From positions 1-35,020 of the forward strand of contig JAUXCL010000003.1 in NCBI GenBank assembly GCA_030618905.1: DNA of 35,020 nt, read 5' to 3'. Both the position numbers and the translations under genes were made by a program. Source of the stretch: Bacteroidales bacterium (GTDB lineage Bacteria > Bacteroidota > Bacteroidia > Bacteroidales > B18-G4). How positions within the stretch are numbered: the stretch's first letter is position 1; each line of letters begins with the position of its first letter. Shown piece after piece: positions 25,995 through 34,869 of this stretch. The notes under the pieces are model-generated. The model had not been told where the DNA came from and did not search any database. It saw nothing but the letters and a program-made list of their open reading frames with translations.

Positions 25995-27532
25995 AGGAGT
26001 TCAATCAGTTTATTTCGGTCTATCTTACCATTATCGTTCAAAGGCAAATGCGCTATCCGGATGATCTTCTGCGGAACCATATACCAAGGTAATTGTTTTC
26101 TGCAAATTTCGAGCAAGCGCTGCTCATTAAATTCTTCCTCATCGTTCTCCACAAATGAAACCAGGGATTGAGTGCCTGTACTTTGATCCTCGACAGCTAT
26201 GGTAGCCAGGTTATTGATTTTTCCGAGCTGCCGCAGCGTCTCGTCAATTTCCAACAGGTTGACCCGGTAACCACTGATCTTCACTTCCGCATCGGCCCTG
26301 CCGAGGAAGAAAAGATCATGGTCAGCATCTTCAAGCACAAGGTCTCCTGTATTATACCATGATATGTCACTTTTTGGATCCAGTTTCACAAAACTCATGG
26401 ATTCATCCTCCCGGGCCTGCAAATAGCCATCAATCACCTGTGTACCAGAAAGGTGCAACAATCCCTGTGATTTCGCTTCCAGGGCTTGTTTTTCATCATC
26501 CAGGATACGATATTGCTGATCTTTAAAGATCTTGCCGATGGAAACAATGCCATTCCCGGATTTGTTTTTATCAGGAGACTTCTGCCATTCGTAAGCTGCT
26601 ATGGCAATTGTCGTTTCTGTCGGACCGTACAAATTGATCAGCCTTGATGAAGGGGCAGCCTGTTGCCAGTGATGCGCCGTCTTTTCGAGTAAAGGTTCAC
26701 CGCAGAAGAAGCTCCATTTTAATGAAGGGAAAAAGGCCGGACGCAAGAGACGCATTTTATCCATCATGACAGCCATAGAAGGTACCGAGAACCATACAGT
26801 GATCTTGTGCTCATTGATGTATTTTGGGTATGCAAAAGGCTTATCGGCTGCAGGGACACAAAGGCATCCTCCGCTCAGCCAGCAGACAAATAAGTCATGC
26901 ACGCTAAGGTCAAAGGTCAGGTCAAATGTCTGTGAGAAGCGATCAGATTCATGAAATTTATACATCCCCATCAGGTTATCCAGGTAGGCAGTAACATTCC
27001 GGTTGCTGACCGGAACCCCTTTGGGCGCACCGCTTGTACCAGAGGTAAAAAGAAGGTATGCTGTCTGGTCTTTGGTCGATTGAATTTCGGGGACAATCCC
27101 GGCAGGTTCAATATAACCTGATTCCTTCAGATCAGGATTGATGATATTCAATGCGCCATTATGTTGTTGTATGATATCATCCATCAGGTCCAGTTGATCA
27201 TTGGCCACGATAATCGTGCCGGCTGCAGATCTTTGGATCATTTCCAGGTTCCTGTTCAGCGGAAAGCGTGGATTCAGGGGGAGGTAAGGCCGGGAAGCCA
27301 TTAAAGCGCCAAGAATGCCGGCATATGCTGTAATGCCTTTTGCTGCCAGGATGGCCACCGGGGATGATTCATCACTTATTGACATTATCCTGCGGGCAAT
27401 TCCGGCACTTAAGCTCAACAATGCTGAATAGGACCATACCTCTCCGCCAACTTCCAGGGCCGGATTTTCACTGTATATTTCGGCTGATGAAAGAAATCGA
27501 TGTATTAATATATGGGTGGTTCCCTGTTTCAA
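25991..27532 (-). CDS. AMP-forming adenylating ligase, DltA-like amino acid activating enzyme
   Basis: 513 residues of the ANL superfamily. Motifs are TSGTSGAPKG (163-172), TFDLSVHDLF (206-215), NLYGPTETT (300-308), TGD (395-397), KISGYR (418-423) and NGKIDR with catalytic K503. The Asp in FDLS (D208) is the position that binds the alpha-amino group in amino acid adenylation domains and DltA, so an amino acid is the probable substrate. FFCGEPL carries C277; the cysteine of a similar FCGE motif helps DltA select D-alanine. The protein should load the adjacent carrier protein. No dltB or dltD gene is present. Starts 4 bases after the toroid gene. Which amino acid is used is inference. Confidence 0.87.
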   Translation of the reverse strand: MKQGTTHILIHRFLSSAEIYSENPALEVGGEVWSYSALLSLSAGIARRIMSISDESSPVAILAAKGITAYAGILGALMASRPYLPLNPRFPLNRNLEMIQRSAAGTIIVANDQLDLMDDIIQQHNGALNIINPDLKESGYIEPAGIVPEIQSTKDQTAYLLFTSGTSGAPKGVPVSNRNVTAYLDNLMGMYKFHESDRFSQTFDLTFDLSVHDLFVCWLSGGCLCVPAADKPFAYPKYINEHKITVWFSVPSMAVMMDKMRLLRPAFFPSLKWSFFCGEPLLEKTAHHWQQAAPSSRLINLYGPTETTIAIAAYEWQKSPDKNKSGNGIVSIGKIFKDQQYRILDDEKQALEAKSQGLLHLSGTQVIDGYLQAREDESMSFVKLDPKSDISWYNTGDLVLEDADHDLFFLGRADAEVKISGYRVNLLEIDETLRQLGKINNLATIAVEDQSTGTQSLVSFVENDEEEFNEQRLLEICRKQLPWYMVPQKIIRIAHLPLNDNGKIDRNKLIELL

Positions 27533-27536
27533 TTCG

Positions 27537-28739
27537 TTAAGATTTCTTTAGGTTTTGTTCCAGGATCAGTGCATCCGCAAAATACTTTGTAGCCCAGTTT
27601 GGGAATGCAAATGGTTCATACTTTCCCCAGATCGGGAATGAACCGGGTATGGCCCCTTTGGTATTGTCAGAGCCACTTAGCTGCCGGTTCTGTATGTTGG
27701 CCAATAAAGTATTCATGCCCAGGGCCGCATCAAAGAATTGTTGATCGCCGGTCAGCACAAATAGTTTTTGCCAGATGATGCTCATTTGGGCACAGCCTGT
27801 AAGGATCATGTATTCACTACCTGCCCAATTGGCGTCATACCTGCCATGCAATTTACCATCCCTTATAAAAATATCCCTCAACCTGATGGCAGGTTGGAGT
27901 GCCGCTTGTTTATATTTATCATTTCCCAGGTGAATTCCTGAATCCAAAAGCCCATCGATAGTATAAGCAATGGTATGGAGGATTGGTCTGTCGTTATGCT
28001 TGATCGTGTTGTCACAATCCTCAAACCAGGCATTAGCATGTTGCTTGTGATCAACGACCCAATCCAGGTTCTTAATGGCATGTTGAGCATATTTCTTATC
28101 CTGGGTATGATCGGAAAGCATCAACAGGGGTGCATCCACGTATGTGTCATATACCCGCTCATTTTCCATCAAAGCATGCATTTTCCAATATCCCTGTTTG
28201 GATTGAACCTGGCAAAGCCAGTCGCCAGCCTTTGTTGCAGCTTTAAGAAACCTGTCATCCTGTGTATGTGCATATGCTGCCAGCATCCCCCTTATGACCT
28301 GCCCTGTATTAAACACAATTTCAGGTTTCTGCTCACTCACCCTTCCCCCCTGCCATCCTCCGGATTCCTTTTGGATAGAGAGCAACCATTCAGCGACTTT
28401 TAGGGCTGTTTGGATACTTTCATCATTACCTGTAAGTCCTCCATAAACCATCAATGTAGGGATGATGTACCCGGATGTTTCCGGATATGAAGAAGACCAG
28501 CCGTCTACCAGGTGATATGAGCCCATGCCATCATCACTCATATTTTTTTGTGCAATCATCAACCATCGAATCGCATCGTCAAGGGCCTGGCTTTTATCCA
28601 TCTTTTTGTGAGACCCGGGCTTAATGAAATTACCTTTTTGGAAATACAGGCGTTTTACATCGAGCACAGCGATATTCCGCTCTTTCCGGAAAGCAAGGGA
28701 ACTGATGTTTTTGGTATATAAATAGAGGCTGTTGAGCAT
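27537..28739 (-). CDS. Alpha/alpha-toroid protein of unknown function
   Basis: 400 residues, without signal peptide. It has repeated helix-pair elements with W, G and Y signatures: GWSSSYPETSGYIIPTL (80-96), LLSIQKESGGWQGG, FNTGQVIRGMLAAY, WLCQVQSKQGYW, HTIAYTIDGLLDSG and AGSEYMILTGCAQMSIIW. This is the look of six-hairpin or terpenoid-cyclase-like alpha/alpha barrels, found in glycoside hydrolases, lyases and epimerases. Database entries of similar proteins in polysaccharide loci are often mislabelled as delta-aminolevulinate dehydratase; I see no such active site. It is the second gene of the run, 23 bases after deacetylase A and 4 before the ligase. A sugar-linked role is inferred from position. 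Confidence 0.65.
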   Translation of the reverse strand: MLNSLYLYTKNISSLAFRKERNIAVLDVKRLYFQKGNFIKPGSHKKMDKSQALDDAIRWLMIAQKNMSDDGMGSYHLVDGWSSSYPETSGYIIPTLMVYGGLTGNDESIQTALKVAEWLLSIQKESGGWQGGRVSEQKPEIVFNTGQVIRGMLAAYAHTQDDRFLKAATKAGDWLCQVQSKQGYWKMHALMENERVYDTYVDAPLLMLSDHTQDKKYAQHAIKNLDWVVDHKQHANAWFEDCDNTIKHNDRPILHTIAYTIDGLLDSGIHLGNDKYKQAALQPAIRLRDIFIRDGKLHGRYDANWAGSEYMILTGCAQMSIIWQKLFVLTGDQQFFDAALGMNTLLANIQNRQLSGSDNTKGAIPGSFPIWGKYEPFAFPNWATKYFADALILEQNLKKS

Positions 28740-28762
28740 TTACAGTAGCTTAATATGGAACA

Positions 28763-30055
28763 TCATGTCAGGATCATTTGTATCATCTTTTCATAGAAAG
28801 TCAATCCGAAAGGTGCGCCCGGGTTTTTGATTAATGCATCATTGCTCCACATACTGATAAGGGTTGCATTTACCTTCTTTACTTCATCGCGTATTTGTCT
28901 GAATTGCTCCATAGGAGAAATGTCGCTTTGGATATCGACATCCAGGATGGCAAAAGGATGAATGCGAAGCTTGGTCTCCACATCCAGGTCCAGGTCATAA
29001 AAGTTAAATGCATTGCTGATGCCTGCCCTGAACCCGGGATGGTTGACATAACCCATTGAATAATCATCACTGATATCAAGGTTAACCATGTTCCTGTATG
29101 TGACCGGCATATTCAATACCAGGAAGTGCTGCCTGATTTTAGAAATCTCCCTGTTCAATACTTTTGAGAGCCGGTTAAGTTCTATTTGCAATAAATCAGG
29201 ATCACGGATGGATGAGAATGAAGAATGCAGGCCTACTTTACAATAATCAGCCAGGGATTTGATCAGCACCTGGAAGCGCCGGCTGTTTACACTTATATTC
29301 TTGTCATTATGGCCATAGTCGGCAAAAAGGATAAAATAGATGGTTTTCAGGTCATATTTTTTTTGCAGCTCCAGTTGATCCTTATAAGTATCAATCGGAT
29401 CGGGATGTGTGCCCATGATGACTTTTGTCCGTTGCAGCATTCCGCCAAAATCAAGGTCACCCACTGATTTAAGATAACCACCAATAGTCCGTACCAGGCC
29501 TTTGGACCTCATTGCATAAGCTGCATTGATATCTATGGATGGGATGAATTGAAATCGTTGTTCAGGCATTTTCATGCCTGGAAATTGCTTAAGCAACAAT
29601 GATTTGATCTGTTGCGCCCAGATATTGACGATGGGTTTGTGCAGGAAGCCATTTTTAAACGCCAGGCTGTCCTTTGCCTGAAATCTTCCATGTTCATCTT
29701 TGACATAGGGGAGATATTCTTCATAGCGGGTAATCAGGTAAAACGCGGCAGCAAAAGGGTCAAAAGGCATCGCCGAAACATGGTCATAAACCGGGAAGAA
29801 AGCCGGGTTGCCTTCATCATCAATAACAACTATTTCCTGCCCGCCAATGCCCCGCTCATGCAACAAGTTTTCGCTATGAAAGAATATACCCTTTTCAAGC
29901 GTTGTGGTGGAATAATTTATGGCAGGTCCTTCATAAGCCAAATATTCTTCAGTGTTTTCCGTGAAGGCATATTCCACATCCAGGATATCACTAAAAAACA
30001 CTTTAAAAATATACTTAATCCGGTTGCAAAGTTTAGGAGTGTATATCAGCAGCAT
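28763..30055 (-). CDS. DUF7033/polysaccharide deacetylase-like protein A, possibly degenerate
   Basis: 430 residues, same two-part layout as the product of 23090-24385 and alignable with it over the full length (MLLIYTPKL against MVLIYSEKD at the N-terminus). It has RYEEYLPYVKDEHGRF, SIDIN (D175, N177), GLHSSF (H277), RQHFLVLNMP, DYSMGYVNHPGFRAGIS and MWSN (S404). Compared with its paralogue, the second acidic residue of the DxD motif is Asn and the His of WHN is Ser. Both are likely metal or catalytic positions, so this copy may be inactive, regulatory or altered in specificity. It is the first gene of the eight-gene run. Confidence 0.78.
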   Translation of the reverse strand: MLLIYTPKLCNRIKYIFKVFFSDILDVEYAFTENTEEYLAYEGPAINYSTTTLEKGIFFHSENLLHERGIGGQEIVVIDDEGNPAFFPVYDHVSAMPFDPFAAAFYLITRYEEYLPYVKDEHGRFQAKDSLAFKNGFLHKPIVNIWAQQIKSLLLKQFPGMKMPEQRFQFIPSIDINAAYAMRSKGLVRTIGGYLKSVGDLDFGGMLQRTKVIMGTHPDPIDTYKDQLELQKKYDLKTIYFILFADYGHNDKNISVNSRRFQVLIKSLADYCKVGLHSSFSSIRDPDLLQIELNRLSKVLNREISKIRQHFLVLNMPVTYRNMVNLDISDDYSMGYVNHPGFRAGISNAFNFYDLDLDVETKLRIHPFAILDVDIQSDISPMEQFRQIRDEVKKVNATLISMWSNDALIKNPGAPFGLTFYEKMIQMILT

Positions 30056-30062
30056 AACACAA

Positions 30063-30070
30063 CAAATATA
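30063..30070 (-). promoter_or_regulatory. Candidate -7 box heading the eight-gene run
   Basis: Minus strand TATATTTG fits TAnnTTTG. Only 7 bases separate it from the ATG at 30055, so the transcript would be leaderless or nearly so. No -33 TTG is visible. Confidence 0.45.
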
Positions 30071-30128
30071 CGATAAAAAATCAGGGTGATAATTTAGCAG
30101 AATGCCATGTCACATTTTAAAAGTTTAG

Positions 30129-30136
30129 TACTTTTG
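30129..30136 (+). promoter_or_regulatory. dnaX: Candidate dnaX -7 box
   Basis: TACTTTTG, identical to the box at 3323-3330, fits TAnnTTTG and leaves a leader of about 28 bases before the ATG at 30171. No clear -33 TTG is seen. Confidence 0.5.
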
Positions 30137-30170
30137 ATGTGCATATCTACTAATTACTGAACCCAATTCC

Positions 30171-31895
30171 ATGGAAAATTTTATTGTTTCGGCAAGGAAA
30201 TACAGGCCAATGACTTTCAATACGGTAATTGGTCAGCCTTCTATCACAGCAACCCTTAAAAATGCCATTAAAAACCAGCAGATCGCACAGGCCTTTCTTT
30301 TTTGCGGTCCCAGGGGGGTTGGCAAAACGACCTGTGCAAGGATCCTGGCCAAAACGATCAACTGTACGAATGTTACTGCGGATACTGAGCCTTGCAATGA
30401 ATGTGAATCTTGTTTGTCGTTTAACAGTTCCGCTTCATTCAATGTCCATGAGCTGGATGCTGCATCCAATAATTCGGTGGATGATATCAGGACCCTGGTA
30501 GATCAGGTCAGGATACCACCGCAGGCCGGTCAGTACAAAGTATATATCATTGATGAGGTCCATATGCTTAGCGCCCAGGCATTCAATGCTTTCCTGAAGA
30601 CACTGGAAGAACCTCCGGCTTATGTCAAGTTTATCCTGGCTACAACAGAAAAGCACAAGATCATACCCACCATACTTTCCCGATGCCAGGTTTTTGATTT
30701 CAAAAGGATAAACGTAGAAGACATTGCCAATCATTTAAAATTTGTTGCAAGCAACGAAGGTGTCGATGCAAGCGAGGATGCTTTGCATATAATTGCTCAA
30801 AAAGCGGATGGTGCCCTTCGGGATGCTTTATCCATTTTTGATCAGCTTGTCAGTTTTTCCGGTGACACACTAAGCTATGAAACTGTCATTCAAAACCTGA
30901 ATATCCTTGATTATGATTATTTTTTCAGGATCACGGATTCCATCCTTCAAGGTCAGATACCAGAGACCCTGGTTACAATCAACGAAATCATTGACAATGG
31001 TTTTGAAGGTCAGCATTTCATTATTGGGATGGGTGAGCACCTGCGCAACCTGCTCGTGTGCCGCGACAAATCCACTGTTAAACTGTTGGAGGTCAGTCCC
31101 GGTCTCAAAGACAAATACCTCGGGCAATCATCTCGTTGTGCAGATCATTTTCTATTTAAAGCGCTGGAAATCAATAACCAATGTGATATTGACTACAAAA
31201 GCAGCAACAATAAAAATCTGCATTTAGAGATTGCGCTATTGCAGATGTGTGCTTTATCAGGTATTAAAGTTCATCCTGAAAAAAAAACGCCTGATCTCCC
31301 CACTCCGGCAGTAAAGATTAAACCGGGTATTGTTCCCACAGGAAAGCAAGCCAATGTAGTTGAGGAGCCCCCGCCAGCACCGGTTCCCAGTGCTGCGACG
31401 AAAGTACCTAAAGCTGGAAAAAAAGTACCCGGCACTTATTCTATCAAACAGGCCGTAAACGGAAAAGAGGATTCAACTGAAAAAGAAGAAATCCCCGAAC
31501 AGTTAAATGGCATGCAAGAGCGTCCTGAGGAATCATTTGAACAGCAAGACCTGGAAAAAGCCTGGCTCCTGTTTACAGAGTCGGTACATAAAGACTCGCC
31601 TAACTTATACAGTACCTTAACCAGGAGAAAGCCTCAGCTCAAAGAAGAATACCTGGTTGTACTGGAAATTGACAACAAAGTTCAGGAAAGAGAAATCCGC
31701 GAAAGAAGAGCAGATATTCATGATTTCCTGCGAGAAGAGTTAAAAAATTTCAAGTTAAGATTAGAAACCAGCATCCTTGAAAACAAAGAAGAATCCAAGG
31801 CCTATTTCCCTGAAGAGATATACCAGAAAATGGCTGAAAAGAATCCCAACCTTAAGAAATTGAAGGATCAGCTGGATATGGAAATCGATCAATAA
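30171..31895 (+). CDS. dnaX: DNA polymerase III subunit gamma/tau
   Basis: Clamp-loader ATPase of the replisome, 574 residues. The Walker A is GPRGVGKTT within the first 60 residues, followed by the zinc-binding cysteines (CTN...CNECESC), the Walker B with DEVHML, the sensor LEEPPAYVKFILATTE and the arginine-finger region TILSRCQVFDF. After the clamp-loader core (about 1-365) there is a Pro/Ala/Lys-rich linker (about 370-450) and a charged C-terminal domain. I did not find an obvious programmed slippage site for a separate gamma form. The gene stands alone between divergent and convergent neighbours. Confidence 0.96.
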   Translation: MENFIVSARKYRPMTFNTVIGQPSITATLKNAIKNQQIAQAFLFCGPRGVGKTTCARILAKTINCTNVTADTEPCNECESCLSFNSSASFNVHELDAASNNSVDDIRTLVDQVRIPPQAGQYKVYIIDEVHMLSAQAFNAFLKTLEEPPAYVKFILATTEKHKIIPTILSRCQVFDFKRINVEDIANHLKFVASNEGVDASEDALHIIAQKADGALRDALSIFDQLVSFSGDTLSYETVIQNLNILDYDYFFRITDSILQGQIPETLVTINEIIDNGFEGQHFIIGMGEHLRNLLVCRDKSTVKLLEVSPGLKDKYLGQSSRCADHFLFKALEINNQCDIDYKSSNNKNLHLEIALLQMCALSGIKVHPEKKTPDLPTPAVKIKPGIVPTGKQANVVEEPPPAPVPSAATKVPKAGKKVPGTYSIKQAVNGKEDSTEKEEIPEQLNGMQERPEESFEQQDLEKAWLLFTESVHKDSPNLYSTLTRRKPQLKEEYLVVLEIDNKVQEREIRERRADIHDFLREELKNFKLRLETSILENKEESKAYFPEEIYQKMAEKNPNLKKLKDQLDMEIDQ

Positions 31896-31901
31896 ATCTC
31901 T

Positions 31902-31922
31902 CGTGATGCGTGACGCGTGACG
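31902..31922 (+). repeat. Heptanucleotide tandem repeat (CGTGACG-like, 3 units)
   Basis: Three consecutive 7-base units CGTGATG, CGTGACG, CGTGACG between the dnaX and M16 stop codons. Confidence 0.75.
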
Positions 31923-31932
31923 AGTAACCAGA

Positions 31933-31953
31933 GATTTTCGATTTTCGATTTTC
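31933..31953 (+). repeat. Heptanucleotide tandem repeat (GATTTTC, 3 units)
   Basis: Three perfect GATTTTC units followed by a degenerate fourth (GCTCTTC). It lies 11 bases after the previous repeat, in the 69-base space between dnaX and the M16 gene. Confidence 0.8.
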
Positions 31954-31964
31954 GCTCTTCGTTT

Positions 31965-34829
31965 TTACCTCTCCTGCTGTTCCATTACCGGGTTTGCTGT
32001 ATTGTCCTCAATATTCTCTGGTAATAGAATAACTTCAACAATGTTTTCACCAAAGAAATTATTGGCGGCTTTCTTCAGGTTTTCTATGGTCATGCTGTTA
32101 ACGGCATCTTCATAGCCCTCTAATTCACCGGGATCCCGTTGATCATAATCCATGCTCCTGATGGTGCTCATCCAGAAATTGTTTTCTTTCAATTGCTCTG
32201 CCCTGGTTTTCAGTTTATTCTCCTTTACGTTGTTCAGGTCTTTCAACAGGGGTCCTTCAGCTTTGATCTTTTCAATCTCTTCGTAAGCGATTCCTTTCAA
32301 CTTGTCTATATTACCGGGATCACAATCAAACTGTATCTGTACCCTGTACTTTTCAAGCGGGTAGTGGGCTTGCATGGGCCGAACAGAAACACCATAAGTT
32401 CCTCCCTGTTCTTCACGAATAGACTCAGTATAGCGAAGATCCAGGATAGCACATAAGGCAGTCAGGTTCATCCTCTCCTGGAAATTATCATAATCATACT
32501 CACCAGTATAAGTTATAGAAACGCTACCCTTTGGCACCTCCATCTCCCGGCTGAGAACCTTATCGATCTCACCTGCGGGAGGACGTATACCATTATCTCT
32601 CCAGGTTTCATTCCTTTTTACCTTTGGCAGCCCACCCAGATAGGTTGCTAACAAAGGTTCAATGGTTTCAAGATCCAGGTTTCCCACGAAGTAGAAATTA
32701 AAACCACCGGGATCTCCAAAGCGTTCTTTAAAGATGAAATTCAGCCTGTTAAAATCAGCTTCGTCCAGAACCTCCACTGTCAATGGCCTGACCCGGGGAT
32801 GGTAATCCGCCAGAGTCACACGGATGGTATCCTGGAATGCGACAGCCGGGTTATTGGCACGGTTTTCAAGGAAGCCTCTGATCCTGGTCATGTATGCATT
32901 GTATGCTTTCTCGTTTTCCGGGGGAGCTGTATAATACAGGTATATCATTTGGAGTAATGTTTCAAAATCCTTAACCGAAGAACTGCCTCTGAAACCTTCG
33001 TCAACACCTCCCACATACGGATAGATAGATAAGATCTTACCGGCAAGCATTTTATCAAGCTCTATCTTGTCGAAATTGGCAATTCCGCTTTCACCAATTA
33101 CGGAGGATGAAAAATCAGCTGATGTCAGGTCATCAAGCTCATAGAGTGAAGAACCACCAAAGCTGTATGCACGCATCAATATCTCATCTTCTTTGAAATC
33201 CGTCGGTTTCAAAACGACCCTTACCCCATTGCTGAACATCCATTCTTCTGTTCCCAGGATTTCATTCTTCTCTTTACTTACAATTTCACCGGGGCCTGGA
33301 ATATCAGCCAGCAATGGCTGGTCGCTTACCTTGTCAATATATGGTTCTATCTCTTTATCGCCGATAGATTCAACCATAATGATGAGCTCTTCGGCCGGAG
33401 GTATAATGACATCCTCATTTTCCGGGGCAGTAATGACAAGCACCCTGTTATTATCCCGGAGCCATTTAGGTGCAAGGTCATTGATCTCATCCAAAGAAAT
33501 CATTGGCACTATACCCTGCATGAACGCAAAGTCAAATTCAATCCCCGGCACAGGTTCTGCATCAAGAAAATGGCTATAATACTGCCAGACATAAGCATCT
33601 GATTTTTGTTTATCGCGTTCATTATATTGCTTTTCGACCTGGCTCAACAATTCTTTCTTAGCCCGTTCCAGCTCAGTGTCGGTGAAACCATAGCGCTTTA
33701 CGCGTTCATTTTCAGTTAACAGGGCATCGATCGTCCTGCTGACACCATCGTTTTTAGCAACGGCAAAGGAAAAATATGAATCTTTCGTTCTTACCAGGTT
33801 TGAATAACCGGTATAGCCATAAATAAATGGCGGGTTTTCTTCCTGCAACAGTTCCTGCAGGCGTTTGTTGAGCATGCTATTGTATAATTGGTGCACAAGC
33901 GATTCACGGTAATACCCCATATTTTTCGTGGATACCGGATCATGCTTGTAGTGGATCTGGATCAGCAGGTACTGTGCTTCCGGATCTGTTTCAATGGCCA
34001 CCCGTGTTTCCTGGTGATCAGGGATTGTAAAATCTTCACGTTCACGAGGATTCTCCCTGGCCGGAACCTGTCCGAAAATTTCTGTAATTTTCTTTTCGAT
34101 CAGGTCAATATCGAAATCGCCCACAGCAATGATTGCCTGAAGATCCGGGCGGTACCAATCATAATAATAACGTTTGAAGGCTTCATACGGAGCATTATCA
34201 ATAATGTCGATATCACCGATCACGTCATGTGTAGCATACTTGGAATCCTGAAATAATATCTTATTGGTTTTTGTCTGCATTCTGAACATCGCTCCCCTGC
34301 GTGTCCGCCATTCTTCATGCACCACACCCCGTTCTTTATCGATCTCTTCATCCAGGTATGATACATTATTTGCCCAATCATATAATATCATCAGTGATGT
34401 ATCAATATTCTCAGGTACATCGGTAGGTACTTTTTGAAGCATGTAATTGGTCACATCATGACTGGTAAATGCATTAATCTCAGGCCCGAACTTCATTCCG
34501 ATAGATTGCAGGTAATTGATGATATCATGCTTTTCAAAATGTTCGGTGCCATTGAAAGCCATATGTTCGCAGAAGTGAGCCAGGCCATTCTGGTCTTCAT
34601 CCTCCAATACAGAACCGGCGTTGACCACCAGGTAAAATTCAGCCCGGTTTTCGGGCAGCGCATTGTAACGGATATAATAAGTTAATCCATTGTCCAGCTG
34701 TCCAAGTCTGACATCAGGGTCAAGGGGGACATCTGCCGACAAATCAACAGGCTCCTCCTGGGCGCTAAGGGCAAATGCCATGAACAGGCACAATACGAAG
34801 GTCGAAAGAGATAATGCAAGATTTTTCAT
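31965..34829 (-). CDS. M16 family zinc metallopeptidase (insulinase/pitrilysin-like)
   Basis: 954 residues with a signal peptide (MKNLALSLST to ALSAQ), so periplasmic or envelope-associated. The active inverted zinc motif is HFCEH (H85, E88, H89), with the downstream acidic ligand region in ERGVVHEEWR. The N-terminal catalytic half and the C-terminal inactive M16-type half (about 510-950) are in one chain, as in pitrilysin-type enzymes. Members degrade peptides in the periplasm. The substrate is unknown. The gene is convergent with dnaX and monocistronic by position; both flanks carry short 7-base tandem arrays. Confidence 0.94.
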   Translation of the reverse strand: MKNLALSLSTFVLCLFMAFALSAQEEPVDLSADVPLDPDVRLGQLDNGLTYYIRYNALPENRAEFYLVVNAGSVLEDEDQNGLAHFCEHMAFNGTEHFEKHDIINYLQSIGMKFGPEINAFTSHDVTNYMLQKVPTDVPENIDTSLMILYDWANNVSYLDEEIDKERGVVHEEWRTRRGAMFRMQTKTNKILFQDSKYATHDVIGDIDIIDNAPYEAFKRYYYDWYRPDLQAIIAVGDFDIDLIEKKITEIFGQVPARENPREREDFTIPDHQETRVAIETDPEAQYLLIQIHYKHDPVSTKNMGYYRESLVHQLYNSMLNKRLQELLQEENPPFIYGYTGYSNLVRTKDSYFSFAVAKNDGVSRTIDALLTENERVKRYGFTDTELERAKKELLSQVEKQYNERDKQKSDAYVWQYYSHFLDAEPVPGIEFDFAFMQGIVPMISLDEINDLAPKWLRDNNRVLVITAPENEDVIIPPAEELIIMVESIGDKEIEPYIDKVSDQPLLADIPGPGEIVSKEKNEILGTEEWMFSNGVRVVLKPTDFKEDEILMRAYSFGGSSLYELDDLTSADFSSSVIGESGIANFDKIELDKMLAGKILSIYPYVGGVDEGFRGSSSVKDFETLLQMIYLYYTAPPENEKAYNAYMTRIRGFLENRANNPAVAFQDTIRVTLADYHPRVRPLTVEVLDEADFNRLNFIFKERFGDPGGFNFYFVGNLDLETIEPLLATYLGGLPKVKRNETWRDNGIRPPAGEIDKVLSREMEVPKGSVSITYTGEYDYDNFQERMNLTALCAILDLRYTESIREEQGGTYGVSVRPMQAHYPLEKYRVQIQFDCDPGNIDKLKGIAYEEIEKIKAEGPLLKDLNNVKENKLKTRAEQLKENNFWMSTIRSMDYDQRDPGELEGYEDAVNSMTIENLKKAANNFFGENIVEVILLPENIEDNTANPVMEQQER

Positions 34830-34854
34830 AATTATTTTGATTTTAATGATTATT

Positions 34855-34862
34855 CAAATATA
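34855..34862 (-). promoter_or_regulatory. Candidate -7 box of the M16 peptidase gene
   Basis: Minus strand TATATTTG fits TAnnTTTG, 25 bases before the ATG at 34829. The region where a -33 element should lie is inside the adjacent GTATTGA tandem array and shows no TTG. Confidence 0.5.
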
Positions 34863-34869
34863 GTACAAA

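Noticed and set aside
27537-28739. Delta-aminolevulinic acid dehydratase (a label seen on similar proteins)
   Set aside because: The sequence has none of the lysine and metal-site motifs of HemB and instead shows helix-hairpin repeats.
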